From NCBI RefSeq assembly GCF_014635065.1, contig NZ_BMCG01000005.1:1-64000 (forward strand): a stretch of DNA of 64,000 bases. Reading direction: 5' to 3'. Below are positions 1-8,223 of the stretch, one piece after another. The notes beneath the pieces were generated by a model that made no database searches, was not told the DNA's origin, and was given only the letters and a program-made list of their open reading frames with translations. This DNA comes from Oxalicibacterium flavum (lineage in GTDB: Bacteria; Pseudomonadota; Gammaproteobacteria; Burkholderiales; Burkholderiaceae_D). The position numbers and the translations under genes are program-made. How positions within the stretch are numbered: the stretch's first letter is position 1; each line of letters starts with the position of its first letter.

Positions 1-110
1 ATGTTGGCGGTTGCCACCATGCAGATGACGCCAACGACCAGCTGGAGCCAGCGGGTGCTTTCCTTGATCGGTTGATCAGGACGGATTGCCGATGCGGAGA
101 GTTCAGACAT
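1..110 (-). CDS. oxalate/formate-type MFS antiporter, N-terminal fragment
   Basis: Only the first 36 codons are present; the gene runs off the left edge. The start is supported by a strong ribosome-binding site (AAAGGAGG) a few bases before the ATG. After a polar head of about 18 residues the protein enters a first membrane segment beginning RWLQLVVGVICMVATAN. That pattern is characteristic of the OFA family of the major facilitator superfamily (oxalate:formate antiporters and relatives) at the inner membrane. The substrate cannot be decided from this fragment, and another OFA-family transporter is equally possible. It is followed upstream by a long spacer without genes, so it probably has its own promoter. 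Confidence 0.6.
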   Translation of the reverse strand, partial: MSELSASAIRPDQPIKESTRWLQLVVGVICMVATAN

Positions 111-557
111 TGCGACCTCCTTTAGCTGCTTTTCTCATTTTGTTTCCTCAAGTTAGATGCGTGTGCCGTGCAAACACACGTAATCGGTTTCATCTGCAAG
201 TAAGTGCGAAGACTTCCGCAAGGTGTTGGAGGCGGCCAATGCTTCTGGACCGGTCGAGCGCCGTTCCGCCTTCTGTCGCCGATCCGGTCGGGATCGCGTA
301 CAGACATGGTTCGGTTTCTGCATTGCTTGGGTAAGCAAACTGCTGCCAGGACGGGTGGTCCGGACATCGCCGGATCTGCGTTACGCGGTCCGGCTGCCGA
401 GGAAGAAACCTGGGTTGCCGGTTGCCCGGCACTCTCAAGAACATGTGAATGTCCGGGACTTGGAGAGAGAGGCTCCGTGCCTTGGGCGCATATCACGATG
501 ACGTTAAGATTGCGTGAGAGATTAAGTACTTCCCCCTATGCGAACAATGCGTACTAT

Positions 558-575
558 CACGTATGTATATACGTG
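558..575. promoter_or_regulatory. inverted repeat, possible operator
   Basis: CACGTAT and ATACGTG flank the 4-base spacer GTAT in an A+T-rich patch of an otherwise GC-rich spacer. Two perfect 7-bp arms about ten bases apart centre to centre are typical of a site for a dimeric regulator. The nearest downstream gene is the leftward transporter, but the distance (about 450 bp) is large, so the target is uncertain. Confidence 0.35.
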
Positions 576-645
576 TTATCACTTAAAACGTTAGTTGTTT
601 CTACTTAATTCCGGAGGCGGGAAGGGGTGGTCTGCAGCAGGGAAG

Positions 646-677
646 AAAAGGCGTTTTCCCTGTGAAAAAAGGCGTTT
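646..677. repeat. direct repeat of 11 bp, 21 bp apart
   Basis: AAAAGGCGTTT occurs at 646-656 and again at 667-677. The 21-bp period places both copies on the same face of the helix. This could be a tandem protein-binding site or chance. No gene start lies close by. Confidence 0.35.
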
Positions 678-845
678 GAAAGGGTGAGTGGATTGTTAAA
701 AACGGGGTGCAGGGAAGGGGGCGCGGTTTTCCAAATGTTTTAGATTGTTTCGTAATGCCCAGCGGCAAAAACACAAGAAAATGCTCATGAGGCGGCTTCT
801 CGTTCACTCAAGTCTTGCCGATCGTCGCATGTACCGGCAGCGCTC

Positions 846-874
846 AAAAAAAACGGTCTTCACGAGGAAGACCG
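846..874 (-). terminator. rho-independent terminator after the gene at 953
   Basis: Read leftward, CGGTCTTC and GAAGACCG form a perfect 8-bp stem (854-861 with 867-874) around a 5-base loop. The stem is followed by a run of eight T residues (846-853 on the opposite strand). It lies about 80 bp beyond the stop codon of the leftward gene. Confidence 0.85.
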
Positions 875-952
875 CGCTCAACGAGTCTGAGAAAAGAAGC
901 TGATGCAGTATCGCTTCTTGTCTTTCTTCTTGCCATCCCATAAACAAGGGAA

Positions 953-1360
953 TCATTCACGCGCAGGCAGCGGCTTGACCGCATCCGGTTTCGGCGCGGC
1001 GGTCTTCTCCGTGCATGTGCCGGTCGCTTCTATATTGGCGGAGACGTCCTGATAGAAGTATTCGCCGTTGCTTCTGTCGTAGTACTGCATGATCTCGCCG
1101 TCATCGACGAACACGATGCGCGAGGCGTTGATGTCCTGCGGGAAGCCTTCCTGCTCGCCGAGGAAGCCCTTGCCGGTATCGACCGAGGTCTTGAAGTAGC
1201 GTGGCTCCAGATCGATTTCGTAGCGGCGCTTGAAGCTGGCCTGGGGTTTGCCGTCGGTGGTCTGCTGTACGTTGCAGATCACCGTGATGTCGCTTGCTTG
1301 TGCCGGCATCGTTGCCAGCAGGGCCAGCGATGCCGGTATTGCCATCAGGTACTTGAACAT
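953..1360 (-). CDS. small exported protein of unknown function
   Basis: The 135-residue protein starts with a typical signal peptide: MFKYLMAIPASLALLATMPAQA with an AQA cleavage site. The mature part has two Cys residues (one just after cleavage, one in a GTCTEK motif) that could form a disulphide. I do not recognise the family. This ATG was chosen over an upstream in-frame start at 1483 because it opens directly into a signal peptide and is preceded by AAGGAAGG; the upstream extension is basic and unstructured. It is probably periplasmic. It lies 97 bp downstream of the TerC-type gene in the same direction and is closed by the terminator at 846-874. Confidence 0.7.
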   Translation of the reverse strand: MFKYLMAIPASLALLATMPAQASDITVICNVQQTTDGKPQASFKRRYEIDLEPRYFKTSVDTGKGFLGEQEGFPQDINASRIVFVDDGEIMQYYDRSNGEYFYQDVSANIEATGTCTEKTAAPKPDAVKPLPARE

Positions 1361-1457
1361 GTTTCCTTCCTTGTTGCCGTGCGTCTGCCCTTGGATAAAC
1401 GGGCAGATATGCGGGTTAGGGAGATCAAATCGAAAAATGTTCCCCTGACTGCGGCGT

Positions 1458-3023
1458 TCAGGCCTCGGTCTCGTCTGCCGCATCGGCCGGAATGCGGCTT
1501 GCGATCACGGTCGTGATGCGACGGCCGTCGACACCCGCGACTTCATAGCGCAGGCCGTTGATTTCCAGCGCGGCGCCGGGTTCGGGAAAGTTCTCGAAGC
1601 GGTTCAGCAGCAGGCCGGCGAGCGAGGTATAGTTCGCGTCCTCGGTCACCAGCCCGTGCGTCTCGAGCACCTGCTCCAGATAATGCAGGTCGGCAGTGCC
1701 GTCGATCTTCCAGCGGTTCTCGCCATCGGCCTGCACCGTCGGCCGCTCGTCTTCGTCCGGGAATTCGCCGGCGATGGCTTCGAGGATGTCGATCGGCGTC
1801 AGCAGGCCATGGATGCTGCCGAACTCGTCGACCGCCAGCACCAGCTGGCCCGGCGAGCGCTTGAGGATCGCCATCGCATGCAGCACGCCGGCCGAATGCG
1901 GCAGGATGATCGGCTGGCGCAGGCTGCCCTGTTCGTTGATGGCGCCGGTGGCGGCGAGGTCGCCGATCAGGTCCTTGGTGCGCGCCAGGCCGATGATGTT
2001 GTCGAGATCGCCGCGGCACACCGGCATCAGGCTGTGCGGCGTTTCGCGCAACTGCAGGATGATCTTGTCCGGATCGTCGTCGAGATCGACCCATGAAATG
2101 TCCGAGCGCGGCGTCATGATCGAGCGGATCGAGCGTTCGCCGAGCGACAGCACGCCGCTGACCATGTTGCGCTCCTCGATGCCGAAGGCGTGCTCCTCCG
2201 GTTGCGGCACAGCCGGCGCTTCTTCTTCCTGGCCATTCGCGCGCTGGCGGCTGCCGAGCAGGCGCAGCACGGCGTCGGCGGTACGGTCGCGCAGCGGGAT
2301 CGCCGATTGCAGCTTCATGAAGTTGCGGCGCGCGAGCTGGTTGAAGAACTCGATCATGATCGAGAAGCCGATGGCGCCGTACAGATAGCCTTTCGGAATC
2401 TCGAAGCCCAGACCTTCCGACACCAGGCTCAGGCCGATCATCAGCAGGAAGCTCAGGCACAGCACGACCACGGTCGGATGCGCGTTGACGAAGGCGGTCA
2501 GCGGCTTGGAGGCCCACATCATGATCATGATGGAGATGATGACGGCCGCCATCATGACGCCGAGCTCGTTGACCATGCCGACTGCGGTGATGACCGCGTC
2601 GAGCGAGAACACGGCATCGAGCACCACGATCTGCGCTACCACCACGCCGAAGCTCGCATAGACCTTGGACTGGCTGTGCGTGTGGGTCTTGCCTTCGAGC
2701 CGGTCATGCAGTTCGGTGGTGGATTTGAAGAGCAGGAACAGGCCGCCGAGCAGCAGCACCAGGTCGCGTCCCGAGAACGGGAACGGGCCGATCGAGAACA
2801 GCGGCGTGGTCCAGGTCACCAGCCACGAGACGGCCGACAGCAGGCCGAGCCGCATGATGAGCGCCAGCGACAGGCCGACGATGCGCGCGCGGTCGCGCTG
2901 GCGCGGCGGCAGCTTGTCGGCCAGGATGGCGATGAAGATCAGATTGTCGATGCCGAGCACGATCTCGAGAATCACGAGCGTGAGCAAACCCAGCCAGATG
3001 GTCGGGTCGAATAGCCATTCCAT
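1458..3023 (-). CDS. TerC/YoaE-type membrane protein with CBS and CorC/HlyC domains
   Basis: This 521-residue inner-membrane protein has the architecture and length of E. coli YoaE. The N-terminal TerC domain (about residues 1-230) contains several membrane segments and the conserved acidic motifs [11 protein letters not shown] and [19 protein letters not shown]-domain pair follows (about 290-420), then a CorC/HlyC transporter-associated domain (about 435-510). TerC proteins are implicated in metal handling, notably manganese efflux and tellurite-related phenotypes; the exact ion for YoaE types is not established. AAGG precedes the start with normal spacing. It probably shares a transcript with the small exported protein downstream. 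Confidence 0.88.
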   Translation of the reverse strand: MEWLFDPTIWLGLLTLVILEIVLGIDNLIFIAILADKLPPRQRDRARIVGLSLALIMRLGLLSAVSWLVTWTTPLFSIGPFPFSGRDLVLLLGGLFLLFKSTTELHDRLEGKTHTHSQSKVYASFGVVVAQIVVLDAVFSLDAVITAVGMVNELGVMMAAVIISIMIMMWASKPLTAFVNAHPTVVVLCLSFLLMIGLSLVSEGLGFEIPKGYLYGAIGFSIMIEFFNQLARRNFMKLQSAIPLRDRTADAVLRLLGSRQRANGQEEEAPAVPQPEEHAFGIEERNMVSGVLSLGERSIRSIMTPRSDISWVDLDDDPDKIILQLRETPHSLMPVCRGDLDNIIGLARTKDLIGDLAATGAINEQGSLRQPIILPHSAGVLHAMAILKRSPGQLVLAVDEFGSIHGLLTPIDILEAIAGEFPDEDERPTVQADGENRWKIDGTADLHYLEQVLETHGLVTEDANYTSLAGLLLNRFENFPEPGAALEINGLRYEVAGVDGRRITTVIASRIPADAADETEA

Positions 3024-3097
3024 GTTGATACCTTGTCAGAAAAGTCGATTGCACCCGCGCGGCAGGCGGCGGGTGGGAAATGTCGGAAATGCGGCGG

Positions 3098-3478
3098 TCA
3101 TGCCCATGCGTGCGTCATGCGGGGATGCGCAGGCAATGGACGTGCCAGCACTGGCGGCGGGCGTCCGGGACGATGGAGCGCGGTAGCGATGAACGCGGGC
3201 GGTGTCGCGCGTGGCGCGCAGCCGGCAGGTGCGGACAGGGCGGCGGCAGGCGCCGGTACCAGTACGTCGGCGAAATCGAGATGGGCGGGAGGCTGTTTGC
3301 CGGGAGCGGGCTGACAGAACGCCGCGTCCTGCGCAGGCGACGCGCACGCGCCGGCATCGGCAATGTCATCGACCACGGCTTCCGTCAGGCCATAGGCAGG
3401 CGGATAGTCTTCGGAAGAATCGGCAAAAACCTGTAACGGGAACAGCAGGATCAGACAGATGACGATGAATCGTCTCAT
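3098..3478 (-). CDS. small exported protein, CzcI-like N-terminus
   Basis: The 126-residue product begins with a signal peptide (MRRFIVICLILLFPLQVFA). The mature part is rich in Ala and Pro, with three Cys residues. The leader resembles those of small exported proteins found beside cobalt-zinc-cadmium efflux systems (CzcI), but no efflux genes lie here and the mature sequence is not clearly related. The last third is dominated by Pro, Arg and Ala and looks low-complexity. I cannot assign a function. It stands alone between the TerC-type gene and the MscS-type channel. Confidence 0.5.
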   Translation of the reverse strand: MRRFIVICLILLFPLQVFADSSEDYPPAYGLTEAVVDDIADAGACASPAQDAAFCQPAPGKQPPAHLDFADVLVPAPAAALSAPAGCAPRATPPAFIATALHRPGRPPPVLARPLPAHPRMTHAWA

Positions 3479-3581
3479 ACGGACCAGAGAGAATACGGGC
3501 CGATCAGTATAACAACAAACACGCGCCGCCTTGGTGCGCCATCCCGCACGGCACGCTGTTGCCTGCAGTCAATGGCGGCGG

Positions 3582-4445
3582 CTATTCCTCGTCGGCGGCC
3601 GGCGCGGGCGCGGCGTTTCGCGTCGCCAGGTACTGGCGGATGATGGCCTGTTCCACCTTCACGCGTTCGTTCGGCCGGCAGCAGTAGCGCAGTGAGAACG
3701 TGTATTCCTTGACGGTCTTGAGTTCGATCAGCACGCGCGGTTCGGCCGACGGCAGCGTCACGAGCTCGCGCGATTCCAGCCGCTCGAAGTGGCGGTTGGC
3801 TTCCTCTATCCAGCTGCCGCAGATATCGATGGCGGCCTGCAGCAGCGCCTGTTCCTGCGCATGCATGTCCTCGTTTGGGTGCACGGCGACCGGCAGCATG
3901 TTGATCGTGAAGCGCCCGGTCGCGGTCAGGTTGCGCACCGGCTTCACCAGCAGGATCGAGTGCGGAATGCTGACCGTATGCCCGGTCAACTGGTTGCCCT
4001 CCATGGTCTCGGCCAGCGTGGTGGCGATCAGGTCGGTATCGAGCACGCGGCCCGAGATGCTCTCGACCTCGACGAAGTCGCCAATGCGATAGGGGCGCGA
4101 GATCGCCAGCATCGCGGTGCCGAGCAGATTGAGCAGGAATTCCTTGCTGACGATCAGGATCGCGCCGGCCACTGCCGCCAGCGACAGCGCGGCGCCGGCG
4201 ATCTTGGACGCCCAGGTGGCGCCGATCAGGATCACCGCCGTCAGCAGCACCAGGTTCTTGGCCAGCACCAGATTGCGCCGCTGGCGCGCGATGTCGGTCG
4301 CGCCCTGCATGCGCGCGCGCTTCTGCAGGAATTTGACGACCAGCACGGTCAGCACGATGGTCGTTAGCGTCACCAGGATGCGGCCAAGCTCGGTCTTGGC
4401 GAACAGATTGAGCATGCCGAGGATTTCTGCGGTGGTGTAAGGCAA
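3582..4445 (-). CDS. MscS-family small-conductance mechanosensitive channel
   Basis: The 287-residue protein has two or three N-terminal membrane segments (about residues 15-125), including the Gly/Ala-rich pore helix region GAALSLAAVAGAILIVSKEF. The MscS beta domain follows, with the signature RPYRIGDFVEV (about 117-127) and the late element TVSIPHSILL. Such channels open under membrane tension to release solutes after osmotic downshock. The proposed start is TTG. AAGGAA lies at suitable distance before it, and the first ATG (codon 11) would remove part of the first helix. It seems monocistronic. Confidence 0.85.
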   Translation of the reverse strand: MPYTTAEILGMLNLFAKTELGRILVTLTTIVLTVLVVKFLQKRARMQGATDIARQRRNLVLAKNLVLLTAVILIGATWASKIAGAALSLAAVAGAILIVSKEFLLNLLGTAMLAISRPYRIGDFVEVESISGRVLDTDLIATTLAETMEGNQLTGHTVSIPHSILLVKPVRNLTATGRFTINMLPVAVHPNEDMHAQEQALLQAAIDICGSWIEEANRHFERLESRELVTLPSAEPRVLIELKTVKEYTFSLRYCCRPNERVKVEQAIIRQYLATRNAAPAPAADEE

Positions 4446-4540
4446 TTGGAAGATGTTCCTTGTCGATGGGCGGGGCGCCTGAATGGTACGACACTTTGCG
4501 CCGCAAATGGTTTGTGACTGCGGATGCGTGTGGGGCGGAA

Positions 4541-5376
4541 GCGTCCGGCGTGCAGTACGGCCGCCTGGTGGACATCGGACGCCACGTGGTTGAACAGCGC
4601 GTGCCGCGCACGCCGGGTCAGCGCATCCTGCGCTACATGCTCAAGGAGACGCTGACGCGCGGCGCGCTGTTCGGTCCTGCATTGCGGCTGGGGCGCGCGG
4701 TGGGTTCGCTGCTGCCGGCCGCGCTGCGCGCCCTTACGTGAAACCGGGACGCAGGCCGGCGCGCACGCATGCGCGGCGCATGTTGCTTCTCGAAGGCTGC
4801 GTGCAGCCGGTGATGTCGCCCAACATCAACGCGGCTACCGCACGCGTGCTCGATGCGCTGGGCGTGCAGTTGATCGCCGCGCCCAAGGCCGGCTGCGGCG
4901 TCACGGTCAAGGATTACGGTCACCTGCTGGCCGGCGATCCGGCCTATGCGGACAAGGCGCGCATCGTGTCGGAGCTGGCGCGCGACCTGTCGGAAGTGAT
5001 CGAACCATTTGCAGGGGAACTGACCGCCATGACGCGCGGCCGACTCGATCGTCGTGTCACCTGGCATCCGCCGTGCACGCTGCAGCACGGGCAGAAGATA
5101 CGCGGCAAGGTCGAGGCGATTCTGCGCGAGGCCGGCGCCGACGTGAAGCTGTGCGCCGACAGCCACCTGTGCTGCGGTTCGGCCGGCACCTATTCGCTGC
5201 TGCAGCCGGTGCTGTCCAAACGATTGCGCGACGCCAAGGTGGCGCGGCTGGAAGCGGCAGGGTCGGAAGTCATTGCCTCCACCAACATCGGCTGCCTCAC
5301 GCATCCGCAGGCTGGAACGAAAGTGCCGGTCAGGCACTGGATCGAACTGATCGACCAGGCGCTGCCGGCAGCATAA
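4541..5376 (+). pseudogene. glcF: decayed remnant of glycolate oxidase iron-sulfur subunit
   Basis: Two frames carry pieces of GlcF. The first (from about 4541 to 4741) matches the middle of the protein (VQYGRLVDIGRHVVEQR and onward). It ends at a stop, and the match resumes in another frame from about 4770 (MLLLEGCVQPVMSPNINAA) to the stop at 5376 (ending near VRHWIELIDQALPAA). The N-terminal ferredoxin region with its 4Fe-4S cysteine motifs is absent. A block of roughly 50 residues around the first CCG motif is also missing: AGC runs directly into GVTVKDYG. With a 5' truncation, a frameshift and an internal deletion, an active glycolate dehydrogenase subunit is unlikely. No glcD or glcE lies next to it. 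Confidence 0.85.
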
Positions 5377-5388
5377 GGGAAGGGAAGG

Positions 5389-5418
5389 AAAAAGGGCACC
5401 CGCAGAACGCGGGTGCCC
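5389..5418 (-). terminator. rho-independent terminator of the MFS gene
   Basis: GGGCACCCGC (5394-5403) pairs with GCGGGTGCCC (5409-5418) in a perfect 10-bp stem. Read leftward it is followed by five T residues. It starts 8 bp beyond the MFS stop codon and separates that gene from the converging glcF remnant. Confidence 0.88.
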
Positions 5419-5426
5419 AATGCCGT

Positions 5427-6806
5427 TCAGGCGGAGACTTCCTCGAGCGACTTGCCCTTGGTTTCGACACCCATCACGATCACGATTAGCGCGGCCGCCG
5501 CGAACGACAGCGCACCCAGCGTGAAGACGCCGGTGTGACCGGTGACGGGCAGGATCAGGCCGACCGCGAACGGACCCAGCAGCGAGCCGAAGCGGCCGAC
5601 CGAGGAGGCGAAGCCGGCACCGGTGGCGCGCGAGCGCGTCGGGTACAGCTCGGGCGTATAGGCATACAGCACCGACCACATGCCGAACATGAAGAACTGC
5701 ATGCACAGGCCGGCGCCGATCAGCTGTTCGACCGGTGCCTGCGCGGTGGCGACCTGACCATAGACGTAGGCGGAGACCGCGCTGCCGATCAGCATCAGCA
5801 CGCAGGTACCCTTGCGGCCCCAGACCTCGAGCAGCCAGGCCGAGAAGATGAAGCCCGGGATGCCCGCCAGCGAGATGTAAATGGTGTAGGTCACCGACTT
5901 GGTAACTTCGTAGCCGGCCTGCTGCAGCAGCGCGCCCAGCCACGTGGTCAGGCCGTAGTAGCCGAGCAGCGCGAAGAACCACAGCGCCCACAGCATGGCG
6001 GTGCGCTTGGCGTAGGGGCCTTGCCAGAGTTCGGCGAACAGGGCGCGGCGATCCTTCCTGTTGATGGTGTCATGCGAGGTGGCGGGTTCCGCCAGCGGCT
6101 TGCCGCCACTGGCCTTCATCACGTGATGTTCCATCTTGCTGGTGACGCGGTCGGCTTCCTCGGTGCGGCCGATGTCTTCCAGCCAGCGCGGCGATTCGGG
6201 CACGTAGCGGCGCACGATGAAGACGAACACGGCCGGTACCGACAGCGCGATGAAGATGCCGCGCCAGCCGATCAGCGGCAGCGTCAGCCATGCCACGATG
6301 CCGGCGGCGATGAAGCCCAGCGGCCAGAAGCCTTCGAGGATGGCGACATAGCGGCCGCGGCTCTTGGTCGGCACGATCTCCGACACCATCGACAGTCCGA
6401 TCGGGAATTCCATGCCCATGCCGAAGCCGAGCAGCACGCGAAAGATCATGAGCTGTTCGACGTTCTGCGCAAAGCCGCACAGCAGGCTGCCGACGCCCCA
6501 GAACACCATGCTCCACTGGAACACCGGCTTGCGGCCGAACTTGTCGGCCAGCATGCCGGCAATGGCAGCGCCGAAGAACATGCCGAGGAAGCTGGAGGAA
6601 GCCAGCAGGCCGGCCTGCGCGCTGGAGAGGCCGAACTCGGTCTTGATCGAGCCGAGCACGAAGGTCATGATGCCGAGGTCCATCGAGTCGAAGAACCAGG
6701 CGGTGGCGATGATGGAAAAGAGCCAGCGCTGGTAGCTTGTCATCGGCAGTCGTTCCAGCCGCGCAGCAACGTTGGCATGGCCGGCGGCCATGAGGTTGGT
6801 TGTCAT
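5427..6806 (-). CDS. MFS metabolite transporter, NiaP/aromatic-acid symporter type
   Basis: The 459-residue protein shows twelve membrane segments and the MFS loop motif DKFGRKP after helix 2. PESPRWL follows helix 6, and a second copy-like motif EVWGRKG lies in the C half. It resembles the metabolite:H+ symporter group that includes nicotinate (NiaP) and aromatic-acid carriers, so the substrate is probably a small organic acid; it cannot be named from sequence. AAAGGAG precedes the ATG. The leader contains a hairpin (6823-6842) ending just before the ribosome-binding site and an AT palindrome-like site at 6870-6883. That site is shared with the hydroxylase gene at 10712, which suggests common control by the nearby GntR regulator. 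Confidence 0.82.
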   Translation of the reverse strand: MTTNLMAAGHANVAARLERLPMTSYQRWLFSIIATAWFFDSMDLGIMTFVLGSIKTEFGLSSAQAGLLASSSFLGMFFGAAIAGMLADKFGRKPVFQWSMVFWGVGSLLCGFAQNVEQLMIFRVLLGFGMGMEFPIGLSMVSEIVPTKSRGRYVAILEGFWPLGFIAAGIVAWLTLPLIGWRGIFIALSVPAVFVFIVRRYVPESPRWLEDIGRTEEADRVTSKMEHHVMKASGGKPLAEPATSHDTINRKDRRALFAELWQGPYAKRTAMLWALWFFALLGYYGLTTWLGALLQQAGYEVTKSVTYTIYISLAGIPGFIFSAWLLEVWGRKGTCVLMLIGSAVSAYVYGQVATAQAPVEQLIGAGLCMQFFMFGMWSVLYAYTPELYPTRSRATGAGFASSVGRFGSLLGPFAVGLILPVTGHTGVFTLGALSFAAAALIVIVMGVETKGKSLEEVSA

Positions 6807-6822
6807 CCTTGTCTCCTTTAGG

Positions 6823-6842
6823 AAGCCGGTCGTTGCCGGCTT
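6823..6842 (-). promoter_or_regulatory. leader hairpin before the MFS ribosome-binding site
   Basis: AAGCCGG (6823-6829) pairs with CCGGCTT (6836-6842) around a 6-base loop. In the leftward transcript the stem ends about 3 bases before AAAGGAG. It may stabilise the 5' end of the message or modulate translation; nothing in the sequence identifies a ligand. Confidence 0.4.
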
Positions 6843-6869
6843 GTTTTGTCGGACGGTTATCCGTCTCTA

Positions 6870-6883
6870 ACTAATATATTACA
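6870..6883. promoter_or_regulatory. candidate operator shared with 10749-10762
   Basis: ACTAATATATTACA matches 12 of 14 positions of the perfect palindrome ACTAATATATTAGT found upstream of the hydroxylase gene. It lies 64-77 bp before the MFS start codon, where a promoter is expected. The GntR regulator encoded at 9097 is the obvious candidate binder (inference). Confidence 0.5.
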
Positions 6884-6912
6884 TGAGTACAAAATGTATT
6901 CGTGAAGATTTT

Positions 6913-8223
6913 TCATCTTCCTGTTCGATCCTCCGAATCTGCTTCAACGTCTGCCACAACGTCTGCCTCGGTATCTGCCTCAGTATCTGCATCAAGTACG
7001 CCATCCCAAGCGCGCCGCACGATGCGCGCATACGCGGCGGGCACGTCCGCCACCGGGAAGGCGCGCGCCAGGCGCGTCACGGCCAGCGCGTCCTCGGTCA
7101 GGCGTGGCAGTTCCTCCTCGGCGATGCCGAATTCGCGCAGATTGGCCGGAATGCCGAGCTCGGCCACCAGCGCGCGGATCACGGCCGGCAACCGGCGCGC
7201 GGCGCGTGCCTCGTCGGCGTCGGCGATGCCGAACAGGCGTGCCAGCGTCACCATTTCTTCGGCGCGCGTCTCGCGCAAGGCATCGAGCACGTACGGCAGC
7301 ATCACGGCGTTAGTGCTACCGTGCGTCTTGTGCGTGAGGCCGGCCACCGCGTAGGCGGTACCGTGCACGGCGTTGAGGCCGGCGCTGCCGTAGGACAGTG
7401 CCGCGTAGTGGCTGGCGTAGGCCATGCCGACGCGCGCTTCCTGGTCGCTGCCGTCGTGATAGCAGCGCAGCAGATGGCGCGCGCAGAGGTCGATCGCCTC
7501 GCGCGCGAACAGCATGGTCAGCGCGGAACGGCCGCTGTAGCCGGGATCGGGGTGACCGTCGCGTGAGAAGTCGAAGGAGTCCAGCGTCAGGTAGGACTCG
7601 ACCGCGTGCGTCAGCGCATCGATGCCGGAATCGGCCGTCACGCGCGGCGGGCAGGTGTAGGTGTATTCGGGATCGATGAGCGCGATGACGGGACGCAGCA
7701 CGTTGTCCATCACGGCGATCTTGGTGGCGTTCTCGGGATCGATCAGGATCGCGCCCGGGGTGGCTTCGGAGCCGGTGCCGGCGGTGGTCGGCAGCGCGAT
7801 CAGCGGCAGCGCGTGCGGCGCGGCCGGCATGGCGCTCTTGAAGTCATCGACCGGGCGGCCTTCGGGCAGCGTCACGCACATTGCCTTGGCAAGGTCGATG
7901 TTGCTGCCGCCGCCGAGCGCGATCACATGGTCCGGCGTGTTGCCGCCCAGATGCGCGCGCACGATGCGCGTGGCGTCGTCGCACAGCGTGGTGGTCGGAT
8001 CGGGCAGGCCGCCGTCGAAGACGATGGTCTTGATGCCGAGCGCGGCGGCGGCGTCGATGTACTCGCGCACCCACGGCGTGCTGCCGCTGAAATAGGTATC
8101 GGTGACGAGCACGCCGCTGCGATAGCCGAGCCGCGCCAGCAGGGCCGGCAACTGGTGGCGGCTGCCGCAGCCGATGACGACGCGCGCCGGTGGACAGAAG
8201 TGGATCTGGTCGTTCATTCTCAT
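6913..8223 (-). CDS. iron-containing (type III) alcohol dehydrogenase
   Basis: The 436-residue enzyme has the nucleotide-binding motif GGGSNIDLAK (about residues 104-113) and the family motif PTTAGTGSEATPGA. Metal ligands lie in GIDALTHAVESYL and NAVHGTAYAVAGLTHKTHG. Such enzymes oxidise alcohols or reduce aldehydes, ketones or maleylacetate with NAD(P); the substrate is unknown. Its start overlaps the stop of the hydrolase gene by 3 bp (ATGA), with AGGAG before it, so the two are translationally coupled. The last 25 residues are an acidic tail of Ala-Asp-x-x repeats encoded by a 12-bp tandem repeat, which the fold does not need. The gene sits in the GntR-linked locus between a hydrolase and a transporter. 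Confidence 0.87.
   Translation of the reverse strand: MRMNDQIHFCPPARVVIGCGSRHQLPALLARLGYRSGVLVTDTYFSGSTPWVREYIDAAAALGIKTIVFDGGLPDPTTTLCDDATRIVRAHLGGNTPDHVIALGGGSNIDLAKAMCVTLPEGRPVDDFKSAMPAAPHALPLIALPTTAGTGSEATPGAILIDPENATKIAVMDNVLRPVIALIDPEYTYTCPPRVTADSGIDALTHAVESYLTLDSFDFSRDGHPDPGYSGRSALTMLFAREAIDLCARHLLRCYHDGSDQEARVGMAYASHYAALSYGSAGLNAVHGTAYAVAGLTHKTHGSTNAVMLPYVLDALRETRAEEMVTLARLFGIADADEARAARRLPAVIRALVAELGIPANLREFGIAEEELPRLTEDALAVTRLARAFPVADVPAAYARIVRRAWDGVLDADTEADTEADVVADVEADSEDRTGR
6938..6997. repeat. five 12-bp tandem units in the alcohol dehydrogenase C-terminus
   Basis: Five consecutive 12-mers of the form TCTGC-x-T/A-C-x4 run from 6938 to 6997. On the coding (leftward) strand they specify acidic repeats ADSE, ADVE, ADVV, ADTE, ADTE. 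Because the unit is a multiple of three, copy-number changes would lengthen or shorten the tail without breaking the frame. Confidence 0.8.

Larger units (their letters stand above)
111..952. other. 842-bp spacer without a recognisable gene
   Basis: No reading frame here looks like a known protein; the short frames have low-complexity, arginine/proline-rich translations typical of noise. The right end holds the terminator of the leftward gene at 953. The middle (about 500-610) is clearly A+T-rich and contains an inverted repeat, and around 646-677 there is a short direct repeat. The upstream region of the leftward transporter gene lies in the left part. I see no RNA gene. Confidence 0.6.

Noticed and set aside
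122-807. Several small frames in the left spacer (122-496, 204-608 and 601-807)
   Set aside because: They overlap each other on both strands, have low-complexity products and no ribosome-binding sites.
1361-1483. N-terminal extension of the small exported protein
   Set aside because: The downstream ATG has a ribosome-binding site and starts a signal peptide; the extension would bury it.
4738-5376. An intact short iron-sulfur oxidoreductase gene
   Set aside because: The frame lacks the ferredoxin region and an internal block present in GlcF, and its missing middle lies in another frame just upstream, so a remnant is the better reading.
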